Below are positions 1-4,637 of a stretch of DNA of 8,401 nucleotides, in pieces. This stretch comes from Thomasclavelia sp. (GTDB lineage: Bacteria; Bacillota_I; Bacilli_A; Erysipelotrichales; Erysipelotrichaceae). Made by a program: the position numbers and the translations under genes. The stretch lies in the NCBI GenBank assembly GCA_020024765.1, contig JAHHTG010000049.1, positions 1-8,401 of the forward strand, in the 5' to 3' direction. Positions within the stretch are counted from its first letter, which is position 1; every line of letters begins with the position of its first letter. The notes beneath the pieces were generated by a model. It did not search any database, had not been told where the DNA came from, and worked only from the letters and a program-made list of their open reading frames with translations.

Positions 1-390
1 TCCTTTTGGGAATTTAATTCCTAAAGCAGAAATAAACTTATTATCAAAATGAATATGGTTATAGCCAACTATCGTTTTAGCGGATTGAATAATCCCATTG
101 ATTCGTGGGATTAATTCGTAGATATAAGGTGCATCCTGAACCATCTCAGGTTCAATATGATTAACTCGAGTTGCCAAAGGCCAAGAAACATGGAAATATG
201 GTTTAATATAGGTATTAATCAAAACATTTCCATCGCCATCCAAAGCTGAGATTTGAAGAATTTCATCATTCTTTGCACTAAAACCTGTAGTCTCTAAATC
301 GAAACAAACAATTCTTGAAGGATTATCACATTTAATAGCTGGAGCTTTTAAAGCTTGTCTAATTAAACTTTGAAATATTAAATCATGCAT
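1..390 (-). CDS. DnaQ-like DEDD 3'-5' exonuclease, C-terminus beyond window edge
   Basis: I read this partial frame by translating the minus strand: 130 codons from an ATG at 390-388 to the window edge, with no stop. Visible motifs are those of the RNase T / DnaQ (DEDDh) exonuclease fold. FDLETTG at about residues 30-36 is Exo I with the metal-binding Asp and Glu. RVNHIEPEMVQDAP at about 75-88 matches the stretch before Exo II, and VGYNHIHFDNKFI at about 108-120 is Exo II with its conserved Asp. The final H..D motif would lie outside. Such enzymes remove nucleotides from 3' ends using two metal ions; stand-alone versions act in repair, proofreading or RNA turnover, and I cannot say which applies here. 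The first 20 or so residues precede the fold. Its start lies 2 nt after the stop of the upstream gene, with only a weak GGA ahead of it, so translation is probably coupled. Confidence 0.85.
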   Translation of the reverse strand, partial: MHDLIFQSLIRQALKAPAIKCDNPSRIVCFDLETTGFSAKNDEILQISALDGDGNVLINTYIKPYFHVSWPLATRVNHIEPEMVQDAPYIYELIPRINGIIQSAKTIVGYNHIHFDNKFISALGIKFPKG

Positions 391-392
391 AA

Positions 393-938
393 TTATTCCG
401 ATAAGATTTTTGAAATAATTGTAACACCAGCATCATACATAACGCGCATTAACACTTTAAGATTCTCACGATATGATCCTTCATCTTCAACTACTTTGAT
501 GTATGTCTTAACTGCCGCTAAACAAACTTCATCTAAATGCTTCTTCTCAGAGCTATCGAATTCAATTCGCAAACTCTTAATTGCTAATTCATATGGGTCA
601 TTAGTACTTAAGGCGTGTTTCACCTTTTGTGTTTCCACTTGATTCCAATCAGCTACCGCTTTGCGAAAGCCTGGTTGATTTAAAGTAACGAATATCCCCG
701 CTCCTAAAGCATGGCAGGCAAGTAAACTATAATAACGGAAATCATCATATTCAAAACGCACATTTGAAACTTCAGGATCAATCATATGTGCAAGATAGAC
801 TTCCTCAAAAATACCTTGATCTTCTAATAAATAATTTAAGAACGGTCCATTAATAAAACCAATATTTTCAAGTTTCAACGTAACAACTGAAACCAAACGT
901 TCTTCTAAGGTTTTTAAATTCATTTCATTTGTATCCAT
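393..938 (-). CDS. conserved-looking hypothetical protein, 181 aa
   Basis: I do not recognise this family. It is probably a real gene: an ATG at 938-936 sits 7 nt behind a clean AAGGAG (946-951 on the minus strand), the frame is open for 181 codons with balanced composition, and the downstream exonuclease starts 2 nt after its TAA. The protein looks soluble, acidic and mainly helical. There is one moderately hydrophobic stretch around residues 70-86 (YYSLLACHALGAGIFVTL), too polar to call a membrane span, and another near the C-terminus. There is no signal peptide and no cysteine or histidine cluster suggesting metal binding. The tight spacing implies co-transcription with the exonuclease, but that gives no firm functional link. 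A candidate leader or terminator precedes it (985-1069), so its expression may be attenuated. Confidence 0.8.
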   Translation of the reverse strand: MDTNEMNLKTLEERLVSVVTLKLENIGFINGPFLNYLLEDQGIFEEVYLAHMIDPEVSNVRFEYDDFRYYSLLACHALGAGIFVTLNQPGFRKAVADWNQVETQKVKHALSTNDPYELAIKSLRIEFDSSEKKHLDEVCLAAVKTYIKVVEDEGSYRENLKVLMRVMYDAGVTIISKILSE

Positions 939-962
939 GGTTAATCTCCTTAATATTCAGTG

Positions 963-973
963 ATTATATTATA
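963..973 (-). promoter_or_regulatory. possible -10 region for the 181-aa gene
   Basis: Two overlapping TATAAT hexamers (973-968 and 968-963, minus strand) lie about 25-35 nt upstream of the ATG. No convincing -35 hexamer is visible because the upstream DNA is the T-run of the terminator at 985-1008. If active, this promoter would make the gene independent of read-through from the candidate leader. Confidence 0.35.
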
Positions 974-984
974 CATTAAAGTAT

Positions 985-1008
985 TAAAAAAGCCGTTTTA
1001 ATAACGGC
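985..1008 (-). terminator. rho-independent terminator
   Basis: On the minus strand GCCGTT, a 5-nt loop and AACGGC (1008-992) form a perfect 6-bp stem followed by a run of six T. It ends transcription of the kinase/TIGR04076 operon and also of any RNA started at the promoter at 1076-1103. Confidence 0.85.
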
Positions 1009-1069
1009 AATTAGTCACGATTAATTTTGGACTTTTGTATTAGAGGGCTGTCAAAGACAACCTGTGACC
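985..1069 (-). ncRNA. candidate small RNA or attenuating 5' leader (about 85 nt)
   Basis: Seen on the minus strand: a promoter-like element at 1076-1103 predicts a start near 1069-1070. That is where a 7-bp helix begins (TGGTCAC 1070-1064 pairing with GTGACTA 1018-1012). One nucleotide further in is a second 7-bp stem (GGTTGTC 1062-1056 with GACAGCC 1052-1046, one G-U, loop TTT), then about 27 unpaired bases before the closing arm, then the terminator at 985-1008. I match it to no known family. It could be a free small RNA, or a leader that decides whether transcription reaches the 181-aa gene starting at 938. It could also simply be the 3' untranslated end of the kinase operon. The structure is my own pairing by eye. 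Confidence 0.4.
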
Positions 1070-1075
1070 ACCTAT

Positions 1076-1103
1076 AGTATAACATCGTAATTTTATAAGA
1101 CAA
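1076..1103 (-). promoter_or_regulatory. extended -10 promoter for the candidate small RNA
   Basis: Minus strand: TTGTCT (1103-1098, 4 of 6 to TTGACA), a 16-bp spacer and TATACT (1081-1076, 5 of 6), with TGT directly before the -10 giving an extended -10. The -35 lies within 20 bp of the TIGR04076 stop codon, so this promoter sits immediately behind that gene. Confidence 0.45.
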
Positions 1104-1113
1104 TATCTAAAGT

Positions 1114-1377
1114 TTATTTCACAACTTCAATTTTAAAGACATTAATTGTATCTACATCCGAGCAACAAAAGACCGCCGTTCCAGGTTCCTGTCCTGGAAT
1201 ACAGCCACCATATCTCAAGATATCAATATAAGGAAAAGCGATATGCATGGCCATCGGACAAATCTTTCCGCGTTCGGTGTCAAAATCATAGCTATCACCA
1301 ATTTTATGGCCACGATGACACGGTTTTGAACCTAATCGATCAATTAATGTAATGCGAATCTTAGGACGGCTAGGCAT
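1114..1377 (-). CDS. TIGR04076 family protein, 87 aa
   Basis: This is a small Cys/His-rich protein matching, from memory, the TIGR04076 conserved hypothetical family: an N-terminal strand (KIRITLIDR), a CHRGHKIGD segment (residues 20-28), KICPMAMH (38-45), a DILRYGGCIPG segment (52-62) and a CC pair (71-72) near the end. Cys20, His24, Cys40, His45 and Cys59 would suit metal binding, but no function is established that I know of. I place the start at the ATG at 1377-1375, not at the upstream in-frame ATG at 1431. The shorter form has AAGGAG 7 nt before it (1385-1390) and begins at the family's usual N-terminus, whereas the extra 18 residues are just the kinase gene read out of frame. Its start overlaps the kinase gene by 8 nt, indicating translational coupling. 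It stops with TAA at 1114-1116. Confidence 0.85.
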   Translation of the reverse strand: MPSRPKIRITLIDRLGSKPCHRGHKIGDSYDFDTERGKICPMAMHIAFPYIDILRYGGCIPGQEPGTAVFCCSDVDTINVFKIEVVK

Positions 1378-2191
1378 GATCAATCTCCTTAAGACATGAT
1401 TCAATTTCAATACCCTTATATAAATCTTCATTGTGCATATTTAATAAAATCATTTTTTCAACAATATGCATAGCTTTTTTAACACCGGTTTCAAGATCAC
1501 ATCCATTCAATAGCGAGCCTAGTAACGATGATGAGAAGATATCACCCGTACCTGGGATTCGCACTGGAATGTTGACATATTCTAGTTCAAAATAAGTATC
1601 CTTCAAATGGTCATAACCACAAACTTTATATTTTTCACCTTGAACAACACTCGTAATGATTACAGACTTAGAACCCAATTTTCTAAGTTCGTCAATAATC
1701 GTTTCAATTTCTTCATTTGTTGGTGTAGTTGTATATTTGTGACCTGTAAGAAATGAAGCTTCGGTAAAGTTTGGCACAACGTAATCAGCACAGTTAATTA
1801 ATTTACGCATATTTGCAACACATGTTTCATTCATCCCGGGATATAGCTCACCCTCATCACCCATAATCGGATCACAAAGAATCAAAGCGCCCTCACTTGC
1901 ACATTTATGACAATATTCATTGATCAACACAACTTGATCTTCGTTACAAATAAATCCTGTTGCAATCGCATTAAACTTAAAGTTAAGATCATCCAAAACA
2001 TTGAGTGTATTTTTCATATAACCAGTTGTATCTAAAATATCGAATTTTCCATAATCCAAAGTATTTGAAACTAAAGCCGTTGGTAAATATTGAATATTGA
2101 TACCCATGTAAGAAAGAATTGGCATCATCGCTGATAAAGCGACTTTACCATAACCTGCTAAATCATTAATTAGTAAAACTTGCTTATTCAT
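1370..2191 (-). CDS. pdxY: pyridoxal/pyridoxamine kinase (PfkB/ribokinase superfamily)
   Basis: This 273-aa protein is the usual length for cytoplasmic pyridoxal or pyridoxamine kinases, which use ATP to phosphorylate vitamin B6 vitamers for salvage of pyridoxal 5'-phosphate. Motifs in order are NDLAGYGKVAL near the N-terminus (residues 9-19), DPIMGDEGELY (107-117), PNFTEA (140-145) and GTGDIFSS (214-221), whose Asp217 is the expected catalytic base in the anion hole. The pattern is closest to PdxY-like enzymes; the exact vitamer preference cannot be read from sequence. The start ATG is preceded by AGAAGGGA 6 nt upstream and a good promoter at 2219-2247. It is first in a two-gene operon whose second gene begins inside its final codons. 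It ends with TAG. Confidence 0.92.
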   Translation of the reverse strand: MNKQVLLINDLAGYGKVALSAMMPILSYMGINIQYLPTALVSNTLDYGKFDILDTTGYMKNTLNVLDDLNFKFNAIATGFICNEDQVVLINEYCHKCASEGALILCDPIMGDEGELYPGMNETCVANMRKLINCADYVVPNFTEASFLTGHKYTTTPTNEEIETIIDELRKLGSKSVIITSVVQGEKYKVCGYDHLKDTYFELEYVNIPVRIPGTGDIFSSSLLGSLLNGCDLETGVKKAMHIVEKMILLNMHNEDLYKGIEIESCLKEIDHA

Positions 2192-2218
2192 AAGTTTTCC
2201 CTTCTAAACTTATTTTCT

Positions 2219-2247
2219 ATTATATATCACTCTTTGAGATTTGGTAA
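2219..2247 (-). promoter_or_regulatory. sigma-A type promoter of the pyridoxal kinase operon
   Basis: Minus strand: TTACCA (2247-2242, 4 of 6 to consensus), a 17-bp spacer and a perfect TATAAT (2224-2219). The predicted start near 2212 gives a short 20-nt untranslated region before the ATG at 2191, so no riboswitch space exists on this side of the divergent gap. Confidence 0.65.
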
Positions 2248-2280
2248 ATTTAAATTTGTTTAGTATTAGTAAATAAATAG

Positions 2281-2308
2281 TTGTATATTGCTAAATTATC
2301 AGTATAAT
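2281..2308 (+). promoter_or_regulatory. possible distal promoter for the lipoprotein amidase gene
   Basis: Plus strand TATAAT (2303-2308) is preceded at 16 bp by TTGTAT (2281-2286, 3 of 6 to consensus). If used, it gives a leader of about 280 nt that carries all the hairpins between 2393 and 2571. The -35 is weak. Confidence 0.35.
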
Positions 2309-2459
2309 AGTGATTGATTCTATCGGTATAAATCTGTAAAAGAAATTTGTATTAAAATTATTGATTATAAGTATTATCGGTGGACAGAAAAACACGTACG
2401 CGTGAAAAAAGCACGAAGACATATTATCTTCACTCATTGATTGAGTTAAAAGCTCAGTT

Positions 2460-2489
2460 TTGTAAAGTTATACATATAAACCTTATAAA
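2460..2489 (+). promoter_or_regulatory. possible proximal promoter for the lipoprotein amidase gene
   Basis: TTGTAA (2460-2465, 4 of 6), an 18-bp spacer and TATAAA (2484-2489, 5 of 6). Transcription from here would start near 2497 and still pass through the terminator at 2547-2571. Confidence 0.4.
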
Positions 2490-2546
2490 ATGGTCAATAA
2501 GAAGCGATTTCTGTTTGCAGAGAGGACTTGTATAGGATTGGTTTGG

Positions 2547-2571
2547 CGAATGTGTATACATTCGTTTTTTT
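2547..2571 (+). terminator. rho-independent terminator inside the 5' leader
   Basis: CGAATGT (2547-2553), loop GTAT and ACATTCG (2558-2564) form a perfect 7-bp stem, extendable by two G-U pairs, followed by seven T (2565-2571). There is no T-run on the other strand. It lies only 5 nt before the AGAGGAGG ribosome binding site, and no plus-strand gene precedes it. Its likely target is therefore the transcript of the gene at 2596 itself. Confidence 0.8.
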
Positions 2572-2595
2572 CATTTAGAGGAGGAATAGAGCAAA

Positions 2596-3393
2596 ATGAA
2601 AAAGATTTTGACACTGCTTTTGGTGGTTAGCACAATGTTTGGCCTTGTGGGCTGTACAAACGTAGAAAACCCTCAAACGACAAAAGTTAAAATTGGTGTT
2701 TCTTGGTCAATGGATGCAAAAGCTGCTGAAGAAGATGAAGATGTCAATGCTTATTTAAGTGCTATCGAAGAAGCAGGCGCTGAAGCAGTTTATCTTGATC
2801 AAGTCGTTGATGAAGAATCGGCACTAAAGGTATTGAGCACAGTTGATGGAATTATTATGGCCGGGGGTGAAGATATCAATCCTGCCCTATATGGTGAAGA
2901 ACCATCAGAACTTTGTGAAGAATGGAATGAAGTTCGTGACACATCAGATTTCTACTTATTAAAAGCCGCGATTGCAGAAGATAAGCCAGTTGTCGCAACA
3001 TGTCGTGGCATGCAAATGTTAAACACTATTCAAGGTGGCACATTATATCAAGATTTATTCAGCGAATATGATACAGACATTAATCATAGAGACCCTGAAT
3101 TAATCGATTTCACATACCACAATGTAACAGTCGATGATAATAACATCATCGCAGATGCCTTAGGTGGAGCAGGAACATACAAGGTTAACTCATGGCACCA
3201 TCAAGGTATCGACCAAGTTGGTGAAGGTTTAGAAGTTGTTGCAAGAGCTGACGACGGAATGGTTGAAGGCATCATTCTTAAAGATGCCAAATATATCTAT
3301 GGCGTTCAATTTCACCCTGAATGGCATGTTGTTGATGGAACATTAGACTGCTTGTCAGTCTTTGAAGCCTTAATTGATGCCACTGCAAAATAA
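2596..3393 (+). CDS. peptidase C26 / class I glutamine amidotransferase-like lipoprotein
   Basis: This 265-aa protein resembles gamma-glutamyl-gamma-aminobutyrate hydrolases of the PuuD type, which cleave gamma-glutamyl bonds with a Cys-His-Glu triad. GGEDINP (90-96), the nucleophile elbow ATCRGMQ (134-140, Cys136), VNSWHHQ (198-204) and HPEW (240-243, His240 and Glu242) are all present, so the enzyme should be active. The odd part is the N-terminus: Met-Lys-Lys, a hydrophobic stretch, and the lipobox LVGC with Cys20. This predicts a lipoprotein on the outer face of the membrane, whereas PuuD is cytoplasmic. An extracellular substrate such as a gamma-glutamyl peptide or poly-gamma-glutamate fragment is plausible but inferred. 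The ATG follows AGAGGAGG (2577-2584) at 11 nt. It is the only clear plus-strand gene here and stands alone, behind an attenuator-like leader and before a terminator. Confidence 0.9.
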   Translation: MKKILTLLLVVSTMFGLVGCTNVENPQTTKVKIGVSWSMDAKAAEEDEDVNAYLSAIEEAGAEAVYLDQVVDEESALKVLSTVDGIIMAGGEDINPALYGEEPSELCEEWNEVRDTSDFYLLKAAIAEDKPVVATCRGMQMLNTIQGGTLYQDLFSEYDTDINHRDPELIDFTYHNVTVDDNNIIADALGGAGTYKVNSWHHQGIDQVGEGLEVVARADDGMVEGIILKDAKYIYGVQFHPEWHVVDGTLDCLSVFEALIDATAK

Positions 3394-3411
3394 TACAAAT
3401 AACATTAAAAC

Positions 3412-3441
3412 GTGGGAGTCCAACGCTCCCACATAATTTTT
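3412..3441 (+). terminator. rho-independent terminator after the lipoprotein gene
   Basis: GTGGGAG (3412-3418) and CTCCCAC (3426-3432) form a GC-rich perfect 7-bp stem, followed after ATAA by five T. On the minus strand the same hairpin is followed by GTTTT, so it may also stop transcription from the GT51/DUF1653 operon, which has no other obvious terminator. Confidence 0.75.
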
Positions 3442-3442
3442 G

Positions 3443-3451
3443 TGTTATAAT
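3443..3451 (+). promoter_or_regulatory. extended -10 promoter
   Basis: TGTTATAAT is a perfect extended -10 element (TGN plus TATAAT at 3446-3451). No good -35 is seen, because that region is the preceding terminator stem; extended -10 promoters can work without one. The predicted start is near 3458. Confidence 0.5.
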
Positions 3452-3457
3452 TCAGTA

Positions 3458-3566
3458 AAGAAGTTCAAGAAGCCATGCTTGAATTTTCCTCTCTTATCGG
3501 AAAATTAGTTGATAATATAATTTATCCGGTTCTCTTTCTCAAGACCACAATCATTGTGGTCTTTTT
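3458..3566 (+). ncRNA. candidate small RNA, about 109 nt
   Basis: A complete transcription unit fits in the gap: an extended -10 promoter, four consecutive hairpins and a T-run. The stems are TTCAAG/CTTGAA (3464-3469 with 3478-3483, extendable to 9 bp), ATTTTCC/GGAAAAT (3483-3489 with 3499-3505), GATAA/TTATC (3511-3515 with 3522-3526), and the terminator at 3541-3563. The base of the first stem competes with the second, so the RNA may switch between folds. It does not resemble 6S, SRP, tmRNA or RNase P RNA. Its 3' end overlaps the DUF1653 stop codon by 2 bases on the opposite strand, so it could also act as antisense to that operon's 3' untranslated region. A 55-codon frame from 3475 crosses it but looks fortuitous. 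Confidence 0.45.
3541..3566 (+). terminator. rho-independent terminator on the plus strand
   Basis: AAGACCACA (3541-3549), loop ATCAT and TGTGGTCTT (3555-3563) form a perfect 9-bp stem that runs into TTTTT (3562-3566). On the minus strand no T-run follows, so it is oriented for plus-strand RNA although the nearest plus-strand gene already has its own terminator. Confidence 0.7.
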
Positions 3567-3789
3567 AAATACGCTCAAAACGATATTCTTGATTGGCGTT
3601 TGGATACTTTTCTTTATCAACCTTACTAACAAAACTAGCTAACGGCCTTACAAAAGTTCCGTAATTACCATATAACGCTTGGTAAACCACTAGTTGTTCA
3701 TTAGTTTCGGTATGGATCGCAACCGCAATGACTTTATAGAATTTGCCTTTAAAATGACGATAAATTTGATTAATTTCGACCTCGCCCAT
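3565..3789 (-). CDS. DUF1653 family protein, 74 aa
   Basis: This is a short soluble protein with the recognisable DUF1653 layout: IYRHFKGKFYKVIAVAIHTET at the N-terminus, VVYQALYGNYGTFVRPLASF in the middle, and YRFERI at the end. The family is widespread in bacteria and is expected to be a small beta-rich domain; its molecular role is not established. The length is typical and nothing is missing. The start ATG lies 2 nt after the stop of the GT51 gene. Its ribosome binding site AAGGAG is formed by the last two sense codons (Lys-Glu) of that gene, so the two are certainly co-transcribed and probably translationally coupled. That neighbour does not by itself imply a wall function. TAA stop; the last bases overlap the plus-strand terminator at 3541-3566. 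Confidence 0.88.
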   Translation of the reverse strand: MGEVEINQIYRHFKGKFYKVIAVAIHTETNEQLVVYQALYGNYGTFVRPLASFVSKVDKEKYPNANQEYRFERI

Positions 3790-3791
3790 AA

Positions 3792-4511
3792 TTACTCCTT
3801 ATTTTGAATCTTGCTGCCTTGGTAATATTCGGTTTCAGATATCATATCAAGTTCTAACATATTCTTAAGAATTTTTCGTTGGCGTTCATAAGTTTTAGGA
3901 TTATTATTTGATAACTGATAGTTGGCTGGTGAATTAGGAATGCCTGCAATCAATGATGCTTCATATAAACTTAAATTTTTAGCTTCTTTCGCAAAATAAT
4001 TTTGAGCGGCTGCCCCTACTCCAATATTGTTGTCACCATAATTAATAATATTTAAATATAATTCGAGTATTGTCTCTTTTGAATAGTAATTATCTAAATC
4101 ATAGATAAAGAAGATTTCCACAAGTTTATTAGTTAATGAACGCTCATATTTAAAGTAATAGATTTTGATGAATTGTTGTTCAATTGTACTACCACCTTGA
4201 ACTAAACCCATTTCCATTAGATTTGTAACCATAGCCCTTGCTAAGGCAATATAATCAACACCATAACGATCGAAATAGCGACGATCTTCAATGGCGACTG
4301 TTGCATCAATTAAATATGGTGAGATATCCTCATATTCCACATAATTTTTGGTATGCGTTCGCAAAGTTTCTTTAATTTCTTCAATTGGGTATTCAGTCTT
4401 AATACGATCATATTTATACCAAGCTTGGCCAACAAAAAAACCGGCACAAAATATTAGTATCACTAAGATTAATTTAATTAATCGAAAAATACCCTTAAAC
4501 AGTTTACGCAT
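3792..4511 (-). CDS. membrane-anchored monofunctional GT51 peptidoglycan glycosyltransferase
   Basis: This 239-aa protein has one N-terminal membrane span (about residues 11-28 after a basic start) and an extracytoplasmic GT51 domain that would polymerise lipid II into glycan strands. It lacks the transpeptidase domain of class A PBPs. GT51 motifs are ATVAIEDRRYFDRYGVD (70-86, catalytic Glu75), GGSTIEQQ (107-114), RSLTNKLVEIF (124-134, second Glu at 132), ETILELYLN (146-154) with GVGAAAQNYF (164-173), and LSLYEASLIAGIPNSP (180-195). Two positions differ from the usual pattern: Tyr83 replaces the His of the FxxHxG segment, and Glu111 replaces Thr in GGSTITQQ. Both catalytic Glu residues remain, so activity is likely but perhaps altered. 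The start has GAGGTGAGG just upstream. It is first in an operon with DUF1653. Confidence 0.9.
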   Translation of the reverse strand: MRKLFKGIFRLIKLILVILIFCAGFFVGQAWYKYDRIKTEYPIEEIKETLRTHTKNYVEYEDISPYLIDATVAIEDRRYFDRYGVDYIALARAMVTNLMEMGLVQGGSTIEQQFIKIYYFKYERSLTNKLVEIFFIYDLDNYYSKETILELYLNIINYGDNNIGVGAAAQNYFAKEAKNLSLYEASLIAGIPNSPANYQLSNNNPKTYERQRKILKNMLELDMISETEYYQGSKIQNKE

Positions 4512-4533
4512 AGCCTCACCTCACTTTTATATT

Positions 4534-4584
4534 AATTGTTAATTCTTAAAATTTGCAAAACAAATATCTTAAGAATTACTAATT
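4534..4584. repeat. long interrupted inverted repeat upstream of the GT51 gene
   Basis: Arms AATTGTTAATTCTTAA (4534-4549) and TTAAGAATTACTAATT (4569-4584) are complementary at 14 of 16 positions, with a perfect 9-bp core. An inner ATTTG/CAAAT stem (4551-4555, 4561-4565) sits inside. It occupies the promoter/leader space of the GT51 operon, 22 bp before the start. No T-run follows, so it is not a terminator; an operator or a leader hairpin is possible. I see no convincing -35/-10 pair in this gap. Confidence 0.55.
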
Positions 4585-4601
4585 ATTTTATATCTTACAC
4601 T

Positions 4602-4635
4602 AAAAATTAAAAAGAGCGAGATAAAACTCACTCTT
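4602..4635 (-). terminator. rho-independent terminator of cls
   Basis: Minus strand: AAGAGTGAG (4635-4627), a 6-nt loop and CTCGCTCTT (4620-4612) form a 9-bp stem with one G-U pair, followed by TTTAATTTTT. It starts 2 nt after the cls stop codon. Confidence 0.85.
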
Positions 4636-4637
4636 AA

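Larger units (their letters stand above)
2393..2571 (+). promoter_or_regulatory. hairpin-rich 5' leader with attenuator
   Basis: This is most of the 404-bp gap between the divergent genes. Reading the plus strand: CACG-TACG-CGTG (2393-2404), a 4-bp stem capped by a UNCG-type loop; GAAGA..TCTTC (2415-2431); ACTCA..TGAGT (2432-2446); and an overlapping alternative stem ATTGAGT..GCTCAGT (2440-2458, two G-U pairs) followed by TTT. The last two cannot form together. Then come TTTCTG..CAGAGA (about 2508-2523, one G-U) and the terminator at 2547-2571. Mutually exclusive stems and a terminator just before the ribosome binding site are typical of riboswitches and attenuators. I recognise no named aptamer here. 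The 200 bases 5' of this (2192-2392) hold promoters and AT-rich DNA only. Confidence 0.45.

Noticed and set aside
385..642. Plus-strand open frames opposite real genes (385-642, 1146-1352, 4348-4542, 7609-7812).
   Set aside because: Each is the shadow of a minus-strand gene with clear start signals or family motifs, and none has a ribosome binding site or recognisable content.
1378..1431. An 18-codon upstream extension of the TIGR04076 protein to an ATG at 1431.
   Set aside because: It lacks a ribosome binding site, overlaps the kinase gene in another frame and extends past the family's normal N-terminus.
2380..2535. A GTG-started 51-codon plus-strand frame in the leader of the lipoprotein gene.
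   Set aside because: No ribosome binding site precedes it, and it runs across several hairpins. A leader peptide cannot be excluded, but nothing supports it.
2500..2571. Possible T-box leader, because AGAGAG and an AGGATTGGTTTGGCG segment loosely resemble T-box elements.
   Set aside because: The two elements are only about 10-15 nt apart, so Stem I and a specifier loop cannot fit. The terminator 3' arm does not pair with the T-box-like segment, and the gene is not an amino-acid or tRNA-charging gene.
2490..2630. An ATG-started 46-codon plus-strand frame overlapping the start of the lipoprotein gene.
   Set aside because: It has no ribosome binding site, starts within the proposed -10 region, passes through the terminator and has no family resemblance.
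3458..3566. tracrRNA-like interpretation of the hairpin series at 3458-3566.
   Set aside because: No CRISPR repeat, anti-repeat or cas gene is in the window; serial hairpins alone are not evidence.
3475..3642. A 55-codon plus-strand frame encoding a hydrophobic peptide, resembling a type I toxin.
   Set aside because: There is no good ribosome binding site, a strong terminator lies in its middle, and its second half is the exact antisense of the conserved DUF1653 coding region.
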